Shown piece by piece: positions 51,547 to 59,890 of a stretch of DNA of 64,000 bases (positions are counted from its first letter, which is position 1; each line of letters begins with the position of its first letter). The notes beneath the pieces are model-generated. The model was given only the letters and a program-made list of their open reading frames with translations, was not told the DNA's origin and searched no databases. Position numbers and translations under genes: made by a program. Source of the stretch: Cupriavidus pauculus (GTDB lineage Bacteria > Pseudomonadota > Gammaproteobacteria > Burkholderiales > Burkholderiaceae); the NCBI RefSeq assembly GCF_008693385.1, contig NZ_CP044067.1:1676501-1740500 (forward strand), in the 5' to 3' direction.

Positions 51547-52524
51547 ATGCCCGCTATTGCCCAATTGTTGCCCCGTCCTCCCGCAGACGCGCCGCATTCG
51601 CCCGCACCGGCGGGCGCGCCCTGCATGGAGGATCTGGCACGCGCCGAACTCGTGACGCTGCTCACGCGGCTTACGGGCGACCTCGAGGGGTCCACGGACA
51701 CCGCGGTGCCGGGACTGTCGATCCACCGCGTCTGTCATCCGGGAACACCCAAGCACGTGCTCCAGCAATCGGCGTTCGCGGTCATCGCGCAGGGGTCCAA
51801 GCGTCTGCTGATCGGCGACGAGGTCTACGAATACGATCCGATGCATTACCTCGTGTCGTCGGTCGATCTGCCCGTGCTGTCGAAGGTGTCGACGTTCAGC
51901 CCCACGCAGCCTTACCTCGGCATGCGGCTGACGATCGATCCCGAGGAGATCGGCACGCTGATCGGCGACGAGCATCTGCCGCCGCCCACACCGGCACACG
52001 CGCCGCGCGGCATGTACGTGCAGCGGCTCGATGCCACGCTGCTCGACGTCGTGCTGCGACTGCTCAGGCTGCTGGAAACCCCGCGCGATATCCCGATCCT
52101 CGCGCCGCTCGTGCGACGGGAACTGCTGTACCGGCTACTGATGAACGGTCAGGGCACGTTGCTGCGGCAGAGCGCGCTCAAGGACAGCCAGATGCATCGG
52201 GTGGCGCGCGCGATCCGGCTGCTGCGCGAGCGCTATGCGCAGCCGCTGCGTGTGGAGACGCTGGCGCGCGACCTGCATATGAGCGCGTCGTCGCTGCATT
52301 TCCACTTCAAGGAGGTGACGGCGATGTCGCCGCTGCAGTACCAGAAGCACCTGCGCCTGCAGGAGGCGCGGCGCATGATGCTGGCCGGCGACGTCACGGT
52401 GGCAATGGCCGCGCATACGGTCGGGTACGAGAGCACGTCGCAGTTCAGCCGCGAGTACAGCCGGCTGTTCGGCGCGCCGCCGTTGCGGGACAAAAAACGC
52501 TGGATCGAAGAGGGTATGGCCTAG
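51547..52524 (+). CDS. AraC-family transcriptional regulator
   Basis: This 325-residue regulator has an N-terminal AraC_N-type effector domain (about residues 60-200: SIHRVCHPGTPKHVLQQSAF, KRLLIGDEVYEYDPMHYLV). The C-terminal double helix-turn-helix (about 225-320) has LARDLHMSASSLHFHFKEVT and AAHTVGYESTSQFSREYSRLFG. It is divergent from an aldo/keto reductase, an arrangement common for this subgroup. It ends two bases before the mdcH stop. Confidence 0.93.
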   Translation: MPAIAQLLPRPPADAPHSPAPAGAPCMEDLARAELVTLLTRLTGDLEGSTDTAVPGLSIHRVCHPGTPKHVLQQSAFAVIAQGSKRLLIGDEVYEYDPMHYLVSSVDLPVLSKVSTFSPTQPYLGMRLTIDPEEIGTLIGDEHLPPPTPAHAPRGMYVQRLDATLLDVVLRLLRLLETPRDIPILAPLVRRELLYRLLMNGQGTLLRQSALKDSQMHRVARAIRLLRERYAQPLRVETLARDLHMSASSLHFHFKEVTAMSPLQYQKHLRLQEARRMMLAGDVTVAMAAHTVGYESTSQFSREYSRLFGAPPLRDKKRWIEEGMA

Positions 52525-52526
52525 CG

Positions 52527-53450
52527 CTACGCCTCGCGGTAGCGCGCCGCGAGCACGAGCACGCTGTCCACGCGCGTGTCGGCGCAGGCCACCGCCACCT
52601 CGAACTCCGGTGCGGCAAGCCGGGTCAGGACATTGCCCGGTGGCATCTCCACCGCGAGCCGCATGCCCGTCTCGCGGGCAAGCTGCATCGTGTCGTGCCA
52701 GCGCACGGGTAACGCCATATTGCCGGCCAGGTCCTCGACGATGCGCGCCGGATCGCGCAACTGCCGCGCGGCGCTCGCGCTGAAATACCGCATCTTCGGC
52801 CGCCCGGGCGTGACATCCGCGAAAGCGCGCGCCAGCGCCTTCGCCTGCGGCGCAAGCAGCGCGCAATGCGAGGGCACGGCAATCGCCACGGGCTTGGCCG
52901 CATGCGCGCCCGCCTCCATGGCCAGCGCGGACACCCGCGCCATGGCCGCGGCCTCCCCCGCGATCACGAATTGCGCGGGCGCGTTGAGGTTGGCCAGATA
53001 GACGGGGCTTTCCGCCCCATGGACCGACGCAATGATCCGCTCGAGCGCAGCCTGGTCGAGCCCCAGGATCGCCGTCATGCCGTAGCCCTGCGGGTACGCA
53101 TCCTCCATGAGCTTGCCGCGCAATGCCACCAGCCGCACCGCATCGCCGTAGTCGAGCACGCCCGCGATCACGGCGGCCGGAAACGCGCCGATCGAAAGTC
53201 CCGCGACGGCGTCGGCCTCCGCGCCGGCGTCCAACAGTACGCGTGCCGTCGCCACCCCCGCGGCGAGCAGGCACAGCTGTACCGAAACGGTCGACGCCAG
53301 CGCGTCGGCGGTATCGAGTGCGCGGATATCGCGGCCGAGCACCTCGCTGGCCGCCTCGAGCGTGCGCGCGACGATCGGGTGATCGGGCAGCGTGTGGAGC
53401 ATGCCCGCGCGCTGGGCGCCCTGCCCCGGAAACGTCAGCAGCGTGCTCAT
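52527..53450 (-). CDS. mdcH: Malonate decarboxylase epsilon subunit MdcH (malonyl-CoA:ACP transacylase)
   Basis: This 307-residue acyltransferase has the FabD-like fold: N-terminal LTFPGQGAQRAGML, nucleophile S86 in VAGLSIGAF, catalytic His in AVPSHCALLAPQ and VEMPPGNVLT. It loads malonyl groups from malonyl-CoA on the MdcC carrier protein, starting the decarboxylation cycle. It is the last gene of the operon and overlaps the mdcG stop by four bases. Confidence 0.93.
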   Translation of the reverse strand: MSTLLTFPGQGAQRAGMLHTLPDHPIVARTLEAASEVLGRDIRALDTADALASTVSVQLCLLAAGVATARVLLDAGAEADAVAGLSIGAFPAAVIAGVLDYGDAVRLVALRGKLMEDAYPQGYGMTAILGLDQAALERIIASVHGAESPVYLANLNAPAQFVIAGEAAAMARVSALAMEAGAHAAKPVAIAVPSHCALLAPQAKALARAFADVTPGRPKMRYFSASAARQLRDPARIVEDLAGNMALPVRWHDTMQLARETGMRLAVEMPPGNVLTRLAAPEFEVAVACADTRVDSVLVLAARYREA

Positions 53451-54148
53451 GAGGCGCCGGATATCGATGACGGATGCGGCGCGTGCGAAGGATCCCACGG
53501 ATCGTTGCAGAGCACCGGACCGCGATCGGTCTTGAGCAGCACGCGCCCGCCCGTGCGCAGGCGTTCCGCGAGCGCGAACCCGCCGTACGGCGTGGCAATC
53601 TGGATATCGAGCCTGACGCCATGCGCCGACTGGGCGAGCGCGGCAAGCTCGCTCATCCACTGCATGTCGTCGTGCGTCAGCGGCGCGGACGCGGTGATCA
53701 GCAGGTCGATATCGCTGCCGGCATGCAGCACGTCGATGCCCGAGGCGAGGCTGAAGCCCACGGCACCCGTCAGGCCCCAGTGCCAGTGACCCGCGGCGGC
53801 ACGGGAATCGAGGCGCCGCGAGATCCCGGCCAGTGCCTGCAACGCGGAGATTTTCTCATGGCGCGGATGGTCGCGCCAACCCGCCTGCCGCGCGACCTCG
53901 CCCGGCGTGACCACGCGCGCGCATTGTTCGCTGCGCAGCCACCCAGCGTGCCGCTGCGCGCGCGTGATGCCGCGCAGCCCGACCGGAATGCGCCCCGCAT
54001 CGTCCCGGTCGCGCCGCACGACCACCGGCGCGCGCGCGAGCCACGCGGCATCGGCCCACGTGGGCAGCGCGGCACCCAGCGCGCATTCCACCACGAACGC
54101 GTGCGGATCGCCCAGCCAGATGAGGTCATGCGGCCGCGGCGCGTCCAT
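53447..54148 (-). CDS. mdcG: Malonate decarboxylase holo-ACP synthase MdcG (phosphoribosyl-dephospho-CoA transferase)
   Basis: This 233-residue nucleotidyltransferase-like enzyme has the catalytic GSDIDLLI motif and the conserved C-terminal RLDIQIATPYGGFAL. An N-terminal RPHDLIWL typical of MdcG is also present. It attaches the 2'-(5''-triphosphoribosyl)-3'-dephospho-CoA group made by MdcB to the serine of MdcC. It lies three bases after mdcE and overlaps mdcH. Confidence 0.93.
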   Translation of the reverse strand: MDAPRPHDLIWLGDPHAFVVECALGAALPTWADAAWLARAPVVVRRDRDDAGRIPVGLRGITRAQRHAGWLRSEQCARVVTPGEVARQAGWRDHPRHEKISALQALAGISRRLDSRAAAGHWHWGLTGAVGFSLASGIDVLHAGSDIDLLITASAPLTHDDMQWMSELAALAQSAHGVRLDIQIATPYGGFALAERLRTGGRVLLKTDRGPVLCNDPWDPSHAPHPSSISGAS

Positions 54149-54151
54149 CGG

Positions 54152-54973
54152 TCATCCGCGCCACTGCGCGGCCAGGCATTCGCGTACGCGCGACGACGCC
54201 TGCCGGTTCTCGCCGCCAAGCCTGCCGCGCAGATCGCGATGCGGATCGGCCGCGATATCGGCCAGCGCCGCGTCGATCGTGCCGCGCACGGCAGCCAGAT
54301 CGTCCGCGGTCGGCGCGGCGGCCTCGGCCACGGGAATCGTCTTCCACAGCAGCCCCAGCGATGCATAGTTGTCGATGTCGTAGGCCATCGGCGGCACGGT
54401 CGCGGCGAACGCTTCCAGCGCCTCGACCGAACGCATCGTGATGCGCGCGGCCGCTTCCTTGCCCATCGCGTGCACCTGCACACCGCTATCCGCCAACGCC
54501 AGAAGGCGATTCGCCTGATAGCCATGCGCGAGGAACGCGCCGGACATCGCCTTGCCCACCAGCAGCGCCACGACCGGATGACCGCCGAGCCGCGCGGTGG
54601 CGTACGCATCGGCCGCGCTCGCCAGCGACTGATGAATGCCGAACGCCTCCTCGCGCCGGCCATAGGCCTGGCTCGGCGTATCGACGATCGCGACGATCGG
54701 CCGCTTGACCGCGGCATCGCGATCGGCCGCCACGACCTCCTGCACTGCGCGTGCGAGCGACCAGCCTTCGAGCAGCCCCACTTCGCCGCGACGCGCGCGC
54801 GGGAACGCACTGTCCGCATCGGGCACCACGGCGATAAAGCGGGCCGGTGCGCCGCCCATGCGCGTATCGACCACCTGCACCGAACGCGGGAATCCCGCAA
54901 CGCGCGGCGCGTTGGACGTCAGTGCCGCGAGCCACGCTTCGCCGCGCTGGCTGCCTGCTGCATCGTTGCTCAT
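54152..54973 (-). CDS. mdcE: Malonate decarboxylase gamma subunit MdcE
   Basis: This 273-residue carboxyltransferase-fold subunit has RFIAVVPDADSAFPRARRGEVG, VAIVDTPSQAYGRREEAFGIH and LLVGKAMSGAFLAHGYQANR. Together with MdcD it forms the malonyl-S-ACP decarboxylase that releases carbon dioxide and acetyl-S-ACP without biotin. The start overlaps the mdcD stop by four bases. Confidence 0.94.
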   Translation of the reverse strand: MSNDAAGSQRGEAWLAALTSNAPRVAGFPRSVQVVDTRMGGAPARFIAVVPDADSAFPRARRGEVGLLEGWSLARAVQEVVAADRDAAVKRPIVAIVDTPSQAYGRREEAFGIHQSLASAADAYATARLGGHPVVALLVGKAMSGAFLAHGYQANRLLALADSGVQVHAMGKEAAARITMRSVEALEAFAATVPPMAYDIDNYASLGLLWKTIPVAEAAAPTADDLAAVRGTIDAALADIAADPHRDLRGRLGGENRQASSRVRECLAAQWRG

Positions 54974-55821
54974 GATTGACCTCCTTGCCCATACAGCTTG
55001 CGCACCGTCTTCGGTTCGGGTTGGGACGATGCATCGTAATCCGCGAGCCGATGCAGATAGTCGTCCTGCCGGCGGCTGCGCACGTCTTCACTGGCCGGCT
55101 GGCCCACGAGCGTCGCCACGGCATCGCGCACGGCGGCCGAGTCGTCGTCCACGTACACATCGGCGAGCCCCGTGGCCAGCCGTTGCTCGCCACCGGTAAA
55201 GCTCCAGATGAACGGCCGGTCGCGCGAATCGTATTCGGCGATGCCCGCTTCCTGCTCGATCACGGCGGGGCCATTCAATCCGAGGCGGCCCTCGCGGGTC
55301 ATCACGAGCTTGCTGCAGAGTCCCGCCGCGATCGACATGCCGCCGAAACAGCCCACCGTACCCGCGATGACGCCGATGACGGGTTGATAGCGACGGAGAT
55401 CGACGATCGCGGCATGAATCTCCGCAATGGCCGCGAGCCCGAGGTTAGCTTCCTGCAGCCGCACGCCACCGGTCTCGAACAAGATGACCGCACGCGTGGC
55501 GATGCCCTGCCGGTTGTCTTCGGCCGCGAGCTCCAGCGCGCCGGCGAGCTTGGCACCGCCGACCTCGCCAAGGCTGCCGCCCTGAAAGGCACCTTCGATC
55601 GCCAGTACCACCGTCGGGTGACCGCCGATCGTGCCCTTGGCCACGATCACGCCGTCATCGCCCTGCGGCACCACGCCCTGGCGCTCGAGCCACGGCGATA
55701 CCAGCCCATCGAACGGACCGGCGAGTTCGCGGAACGAGCCCGGATCGAGCAGCGCCCGCGCCCGTGCGCGCGCACCGAGTTCGACGAAGCTTTCGCGCGA
55801 CAGCAATGCGGTCTGCGTCAT
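54970..55821 (-). CDS. mdcD: Malonate decarboxylase beta subunit MdcD
   Basis: This 283-residue crotonase/carboxyltransferase-fold subunit has SRESFVELGARARARALLDP, GGAKLAGALELAAEDN, LFETGGVRLQEANLGLAAIAE and GTVGCFGGMSIAAGL. It forms the decarboxylase with MdcE. Its start overlaps mdcC by four bases. The mdcD and mdcE products are separate here, as in Acinetobacter and Pseudomonas-type operons. Confidence 0.95.
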   Translation of the reverse strand: MTQTALLSRESFVELGARARARALLDPGSFRELAGPFDGLVSPWLERQGVVPQGDDGVIVAKGTIGGHPTVVLAIEGAFQGGSLGEVGGAKLAGALELAAEDNRQGIATRAVILFETGGVRLQEANLGLAAIAEIHAAIVDLRRYQPVIGVIAGTVGCFGGMSIAAGLCSKLVMTREGRLGLNGPAVIEQEAGIAEYDSRDRPFIWSFTGGEQRLATGLADVYVDDDSAAVRDAVATLVGQPASEDVRSRRQDDYLHRLADYDASSQPEPKTVRKLYGQGGQS

Positions 55822-56138
55822 GATGCCTCCTTGCCGGACGGGTTCGCCGCCAGTTGCTCGAACGCTTCGGCCAGCCGCATGCCCACCACGCCGGGCGTCG
55901 CGCCGAAGTCGTGAATGCGGATGCGCATGGCCGCGCGCGGCTCGGCACGGAACACGCGCGACAGCTGCGCGTCCCAGACCTTGCCGTAGCCATCGACCGA
56001 CGTCGTGACGTCGATCGCCGTCTTGCCGGACTCTCCCGGCTCGATCAATACCTCGAGATCGCCGGAGCCGACCACGCCCACGAGCACGCGTTGCGTCGCC
56101 GGGTCGCCAGCGGGGTATTCGAACTGGAGTCGTTCCAT
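55818..56138 (-). CDS. mdcC: Malonate decarboxylase acyl carrier protein MdcC (delta subunit)
   Basis: This 106-residue carrier subunit has the prosthetic-group serine in VGVVGSGDLEVLIEP. The second of two adjacent ATGs (56138) is chosen, because the serine then falls at position 25 as in Klebsiella MdcC and GGAG sits seven bases upstream. The first ATG (56141) is also possible. The serine carries a phosphoribosyl-dephospho-CoA arm to which acetyl and malonyl groups are attached. Confidence 0.93.
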   Translation of the reverse strand: MERLQFEYPAGDPATQRVLVGVVGSGDLEVLIEPGESGKTAIDVTTSVDGYGKVWDAQLSRVFRAEPRAAMRIRIHDFGATPGVVGMRLAEAFEQLAANPSGKEAS

Positions 56139-56140
56139 CA

Positions 56141-57040
56141 TCAGTCTCCGTGAATGTCGTTGCACCGCACGTCATCATGCGAGGACAGGCGGTCAAGGAA
56201 TAAGGTGGCGGCCAGCAGGTCGGCGGCACCGCCGGGCGACGCACGCCGCGCGAGCATGCCCGCTTCGAGCGCGCGCAACTGCCTGCGTCCGCACACCGTG
56301 CCCACGCCCCCCGCCTCCAGCACCGCGGCCGCGCCGGCCTGCATATGCGCAAGGCCTTCGCGGCCCGCGCGCGCCAGCACGCAGGTATCGTCGAGCGTGG
56401 CCATGATCGCGAGCAGCGCATTGAGGCGGGCGCTCGGTTCCGCGGCGCCGCGCGCTCGGCTCGCGTGCAGCGTCGGCAGTCCGTGATGCATCACGTGCGG
56501 AAAACCGGCCTCCGCCTGCCCGCGGGCGCCGCTCACGCCGTACACACGGCATGCGAGCTCGCCCTTGTTGCCCGTATGCGCGGGGCGATGCCGGTCCGCG
56601 TGGCCGGCGATGGCCGCCGCGATCGCCGCCACCGTGCGCGCGTCGTGCGTCGATGCCAGCGCCGCGGCACCGACCAGAAGCCCGAGGCACCAGATCGCGC
56701 CGCGATGCGTATTGATGCCGCGCGTCGCGGCCATCATCGTGACTTCAGCCTCGCGGCCCAGCGCGCCGAGCCGCTCTCGCAGCGACTGGTCGGGTACGCC
56801 CGCCTCCAGCGCGGCGGCGGCCATGGCCGCGAACGCGGGCCGCAGGCTATGGGCGGACGTGCGCATGAGCGCGAGCGTCAGGTCCGTGTGCGCGCCGCTG
56901 CCGCGCGCGTCGACGAGCCCCGGCTTGGGCGCAAGCGCCGCCTCATCGAGCAGCGCGCCGACGGCAAGGCTGGCGAGCATCGAGGCCCGCAGCGGCGGCG
57001 ACAGCGCGTCGGCAACGGGCTGCAGCATGGGCGTTGCCAT
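56141..57040 (-). CDS. mdcB: Triphosphoribosyl-dephospho-CoA synthase MdcB
   Basis: This 299-residue CitG-family enzyme has [17 protein letters not shown] sequence ([19 protein letters not shown]), [30 protein letters not shown] and a helical C-terminus. It makes the prosthetic-group precursor from ATP and dephospho-CoA. The start overlaps the mdcA stop (TAATG) and the stop overlaps the mdcC start region (TGATG). The frame continues open upstream, but that part is mdcA read out of frame. Confidence 0.93.
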   Translation of the reverse strand: MATPMLQPVADALSPPLRASMLASLAVGALLDEAALAPKPGLVDARGSGAHTDLTLALMRTSAHSLRPAFAAMAAAALEAGVPDQSLRERLGALGREAEVTMMAATRGINTHRGAIWCLGLLVGAAALASTHDARTVAAIAAAIAGHADRHRPAHTGNKGELACRVYGVSGARGQAEAGFPHVMHHGLPTLHASRARGAAEPSARLNALLAIMATLDDTCVLARAGREGLAHMQAGAAAVLEAGGVGTVCGRRQLRALEAGMLARRASPGGAADLLAATLFLDRLSSHDDVRCNDIHGD

Positions 57041-58698
57041 TACCAGCTCCTGAAGCGTGCGGGCGGCTCGTACAATCCGCCCGACCATTCGACGAGGTCG
57101 GCCATGCTCTTGGCGGCGAGCAGCGAGCGCGTGGCCTCGCCGCGATGCACGCCGAGATCTTCGGGCAGCGCGATCAGCCCATCGGTGCGCATCTGGCGCG
57201 TCGTGGCCGGATCGTGGCGCAGGCCGATCGGCGTGACCCCCGCCACCGCGGCAATCATCCTGCGGCGCTCCTCGAGCGAGCGCGCCTTGTACAGATAGGC
57301 GATGCCCTCTTCGGTCAGCACATGCGTCACGTCGTCGCCATAGATCATCACGGGCGCGAGCGGCATGCCGCTGTCCTTGGCCACCTGCACGGCGTCCATC
57401 GACTCGACGAACGTGGGCTTGCCGCCGGCCTGGAACGTTTCCACCATCTGCACGACGAGCTTGCGGCCGCGCGCGAGCGGATCGTCGGTCTCGATCAGGT
57501 CCAGCCACGCCGGCGTGGCATGGCGCCGGCCGCCGGGGTTGTGCCCCATGTTCGGCGCGCCGCCAAACCCCGACAACCGGCCTCGCGTGACCGTCGACGA
57601 ATGACCGTCACCGTCGATCTGCAGCGTGGAGCCGATAAACAGGTCCACCGCGTACTGGCCCGCCAGCTGGCAGATCGCGCGGTTGGAACGCATCGAGCCG
57701 TCCGCGCCCGTGAAGAACACGTCGGGCCGCGCGGCCACGTAGTTCTCCATGCCGAGTTCGCTGCCGAAGCTGTGCACGCTCTCGACCCAGCCGCTCTCGA
57801 TGGCGGGAATCAGCGTGGGATGCGGATTGAGCGTCCAGTACTTGCAGATCTTGCCCTTGAGGCCGAGCTTCTCGCCGTACGTCGGCAGAATCAGCTCGAT
57901 GGCCGCGGTATTGAAGCCGATACCGTGGTTCAGCGACTGCACGTTGTGGCGCTCGTAGATCCCGCGGATCGCCATCATCGCCATCAGCACGTGCACGGGC
58001 TTGATCAGGCGCGGGTCGCGCGTGAACAGCGGTTCGCAGAAGAACGGCTTGTCCGCCTGCACCACGTAGTCGATCCAGGAGCCCGGGATATCCACGCGCG
58101 GCATGTCGGCGGGATCATCGACGATCTCGTTGACCTGCGCGATCACGATCCCGTCGCGGAACGCGGCCGCCTCGACCAGCGCCGGTGTGTCCTCGGTACT
58201 GGCCCCGGTATAGAGATTGCCCTCGCGGTCCGCCTTGTAGCCGGCGATCAGCACCACCTGGGGCGTCAGGTCGACATAGAGGCGCGAGTACAGCTCGATA
58301 TAGGTGTGAATGGCGCCGACTTCGAGCTGGCCATCGGCCAGGAACTGCGAAATCCGCAGGCTCTGGGCGCCGGCATACGCGAAGTCGAGCTTGCGGGCGA
58401 TACCGCGCTCGAACAGATCGAGGTGCTCCACCCGGCTCACGCTGGGGATGATCATATGCAGGTCGTGGATCCTGCCCGGATCCACTTCCGCCAGCGAGCG
58501 GGACAGGAAATCGGCCTGCTTCTGGTTATTGCCCTCGAGCACGACGCGGTCGTGCGGGGCGGTGACGGCCTCGAGAAACGGCACGATATCGCCGGTGGGC
58601 ACCACCTTGCCGTCGGCAAAGCGGGCGCCCAGCGCCTGGCGGCGGCGCTTCTCCGCGCGGCGCGTGTCCCATTGTCTGTTTGCGGTGAGCGTTGGCAT
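57040..58698 (-). CDS. mdcA: Malonate decarboxylase alpha subunit MdcA (acetyl-ACP:malonate ACP transferase)
   Basis: This 552-residue CoA-transferase-like subunit has the usual MdcA length. Signatures include [70 protein letters not shown] and [17 protein letters not shown]. It exchanges the acetyl on MdcC for malonate. It is the first gene of the operon; GGAGA precedes the ATG. The promoter region 58699-58844 contains an inverted repeat that may bind MdcR. Confidence 0.97.
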   Translation of the reverse strand: MPTLTANRQWDTRRAEKRRRQALGARFADGKVVPTGDIVPFLEAVTAPHDRVVLEGNNQKQADFLSRSLAEVDPGRIHDLHMIIPSVSRVEHLDLFERGIARKLDFAYAGAQSLRISQFLADGQLEVGAIHTYIELYSRLYVDLTPQVVLIAGYKADREGNLYTGASTEDTPALVEAAAFRDGIVIAQVNEIVDDPADMPRVDIPGSWIDYVVQADKPFFCEPLFTRDPRLIKPVHVLMAMMAIRGIYERHNVQSLNHGIGFNTAAIELILPTYGEKLGLKGKICKYWTLNPHPTLIPAIESGWVESVHSFGSELGMENYVAARPDVFFTGADGSMRSNRAICQLAGQYAVDLFIGSTLQIDGDGHSSTVTRGRLSGFGGAPNMGHNPGGRRHATPAWLDLIETDDPLARGRKLVVQMVETFQAGGKPTFVESMDAVQVAKDSGMPLAPVMIYGDDVTHVLTEEGIAYLYKARSLEERRRMIAAVAGVTPIGLRHDPATTRQMRTDGLIALPEDLGVHRGEATRSLLAAKSMADLVEWSGGLYEPPARFRSW

Positions 58699-58766
58699 CG
58701 CGTCTCCATGGACTGCATGTACTGTCGATGCAATCCAAGATACTCACGCGCCGCCCGGCGAACAAT

Positions 58767-58779
58767 GACGCACTGCGTC
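58767..58779. promoter_or_regulatory. Inverted repeat GACGCA-C-TGCGTC upstream of mdcA
   Basis: A perfect 6-1-6 inverted repeat is centred about 75 bases upstream of the mdcA start, in the gap between mdcA and mdcR. LysR-type activators commonly bind dyads at this distance, so it is a candidate MdcR site. This is position-based inference only. Confidence 0.4.
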
Positions 58780-58815
58780 GAATCGTTAACCTCGGCGGAA
58801 ACGCCCCGGGCGCCC

Positions 58816-58839
58816 TTAGGCGGAACGTTAGGCGGAACC
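58816..58839. repeat. 12-bp tandem repeat after the mdcR stop
   Basis: TTAGGCGGAACG and TTAGGCGGAACC are adjacent and differ only in the last base. The array ends five bases from the mdcR stop codon and lies between mdcR and mdcA. It could equally be part of the mdcA control region. Confidence 0.75.
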
Positions 58840-58844
58840 TTTCC

Positions 58845-59756
58845 CTAGCGGGCGATCCGGGTCATGCGGCACACCGCCGCCAGCGCCAGCAGGTTCGGAT
58901 CGCGCTCGCGGCGGCGCAGGAAGCTGAGCCCGATGGTCTGCTTCATCCCGAACTCTGCCGTCAGCGGAATCAGCGCCACGTTGCCCGCCGCCATGTCGCG
59001 CACGCGGCCCGGCAGCAGCGTGTAGCCGATGCCCCCGCCGACGAGGTTCATCAGCGAGAAGATATCGCCGACCTTCATCACGATATTCGGCTCGAAGTCC
59101 GCGATGCGGAACGCCTCGACAAAGCCGCTCGACGTCACGAACCCCTCGCCCAGCGACACGAACGGCTCGTCGCGGCACAGGCGCAGATCGACGGCTTCCA
59201 TCTGGGCATAGCGGGAATCGGCGGGCGCGGCGAAGAAGATGTCGTCCTCGAACAACGGAATGGACTCGATCTCGGGGTCGGGTTCGGGCATGCCGGCCAG
59301 CGCGGCGTCGATCGCGCCCTGCTTGAGCTTGTGCAGCAGGTCGGCATTGGAGCCGAGCACGAGTTCCGCCTGCAGGTCCGGCCGGCGCGTCTTGATGCCG
59401 ATGACCACCTGCGGCACCGTGCGGATGGTCAGCGAGTACAGCGAGCCGATCTTGAGCTGGTCGGCCGAATAGCCCGCCGCCTCGCGCGTGACGCGGATGC
59501 CGTCCGCCATCGCCTTGAGCACGTCGCGCGCCACGTCCGCCAGCACGTGCGCAGCCTCGGTCGGCAGCAGGTTGCGGCCCTCGTGCCGGAAGAGCGCGCA
59601 GCGCATGCCTTCCTCGAGCGAATGCAGTGCACGGTGCACGCTGACGGTGCTCACGTCGAGCGCCTCGGCGGCCTTGGCCAGGTTGCCGGTCTCCATGAAC
59701 GCGAGCAGGGCCTCGAGCTTGCGGAAGGTGATTTCTTCGCTGATACGGCTTGGCAT
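58845..59756 (-). CDS. mdcR: LysR-family regulator of malonate utilisation MdcR
   Basis: This 303-residue LysR-type regulator has an N-terminal helix-turn-helix (MPSRISEEITFRKLEALLAF, NLAKAAEALDVSTVSVHRAL) and a substrate-binding domain over about residues 95-290. The TVSVHRALHSLEEGMRC helix is typical of the MdcR/ThnR-like subgroup. It lies immediately upstream of mdcA on the same strand, so it is the expected malonate-responsive activator. The ATG at 59756 lacks a clear Shine-Dalgarno; the assignment rests on alignment with the family N-terminus. Confidence 0.85.
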   Translation of the reverse strand: MPSRISEEITFRKLEALLAFMETGNLAKAAEALDVSTVSVHRALHSLEEGMRCALFRHEGRNLLPTEAAHVLADVARDVLKAMADGIRVTREAAGYSADQLKIGSLYSLTIRTVPQVVIGIKTRRPDLQAELVLGSNADLLHKLKQGAIDAALAGMPEPDPEIESIPLFEDDIFFAAPADSRYAQMEAVDLRLCRDEPFVSLGEGFVTSSGFVEAFRIADFEPNIVMKVGDIFSLMNLVGGGIGYTLLPGRVRDMAAGNVALIPLTAEFGMKQTIGLSFLRRRERDPNLLALAAVCRMTRIAR

Positions 59757-59836
59757 GGGCGGCAGGGGGATGAATATCGCCCAATGATAGCGGACCGGTA
59801 ACCGCTTTGACCCGCAATGCTGCCGGGGGACACCGC

Positions 59837-59868
59837 AAAAAAAACCGGCCCCGCGAAGCGAGGCCGGC
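59837..59868 (-). terminator. Intrinsic terminator downstream of the gamma-glutamyltransferase gene
   Basis: On the minus strand AGCCGGCCTCG-CTTCG-CGGGGCCGG is followed by eight T residues, a classical rho-independent terminator. It lies 23 bases after the stop at 59891. Confidence 0.9.
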
Positions 59869-59890
59869 TTTCGTCGCACGTCGAGATCGG

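Noticed and set aside
56141..57508. Apparent extended MdcB of 455 residues
   Set aside because: Residues before the ATG at 57040 are mdcA out of frame. The MdcB family start and the TAATG overlap support 57040.
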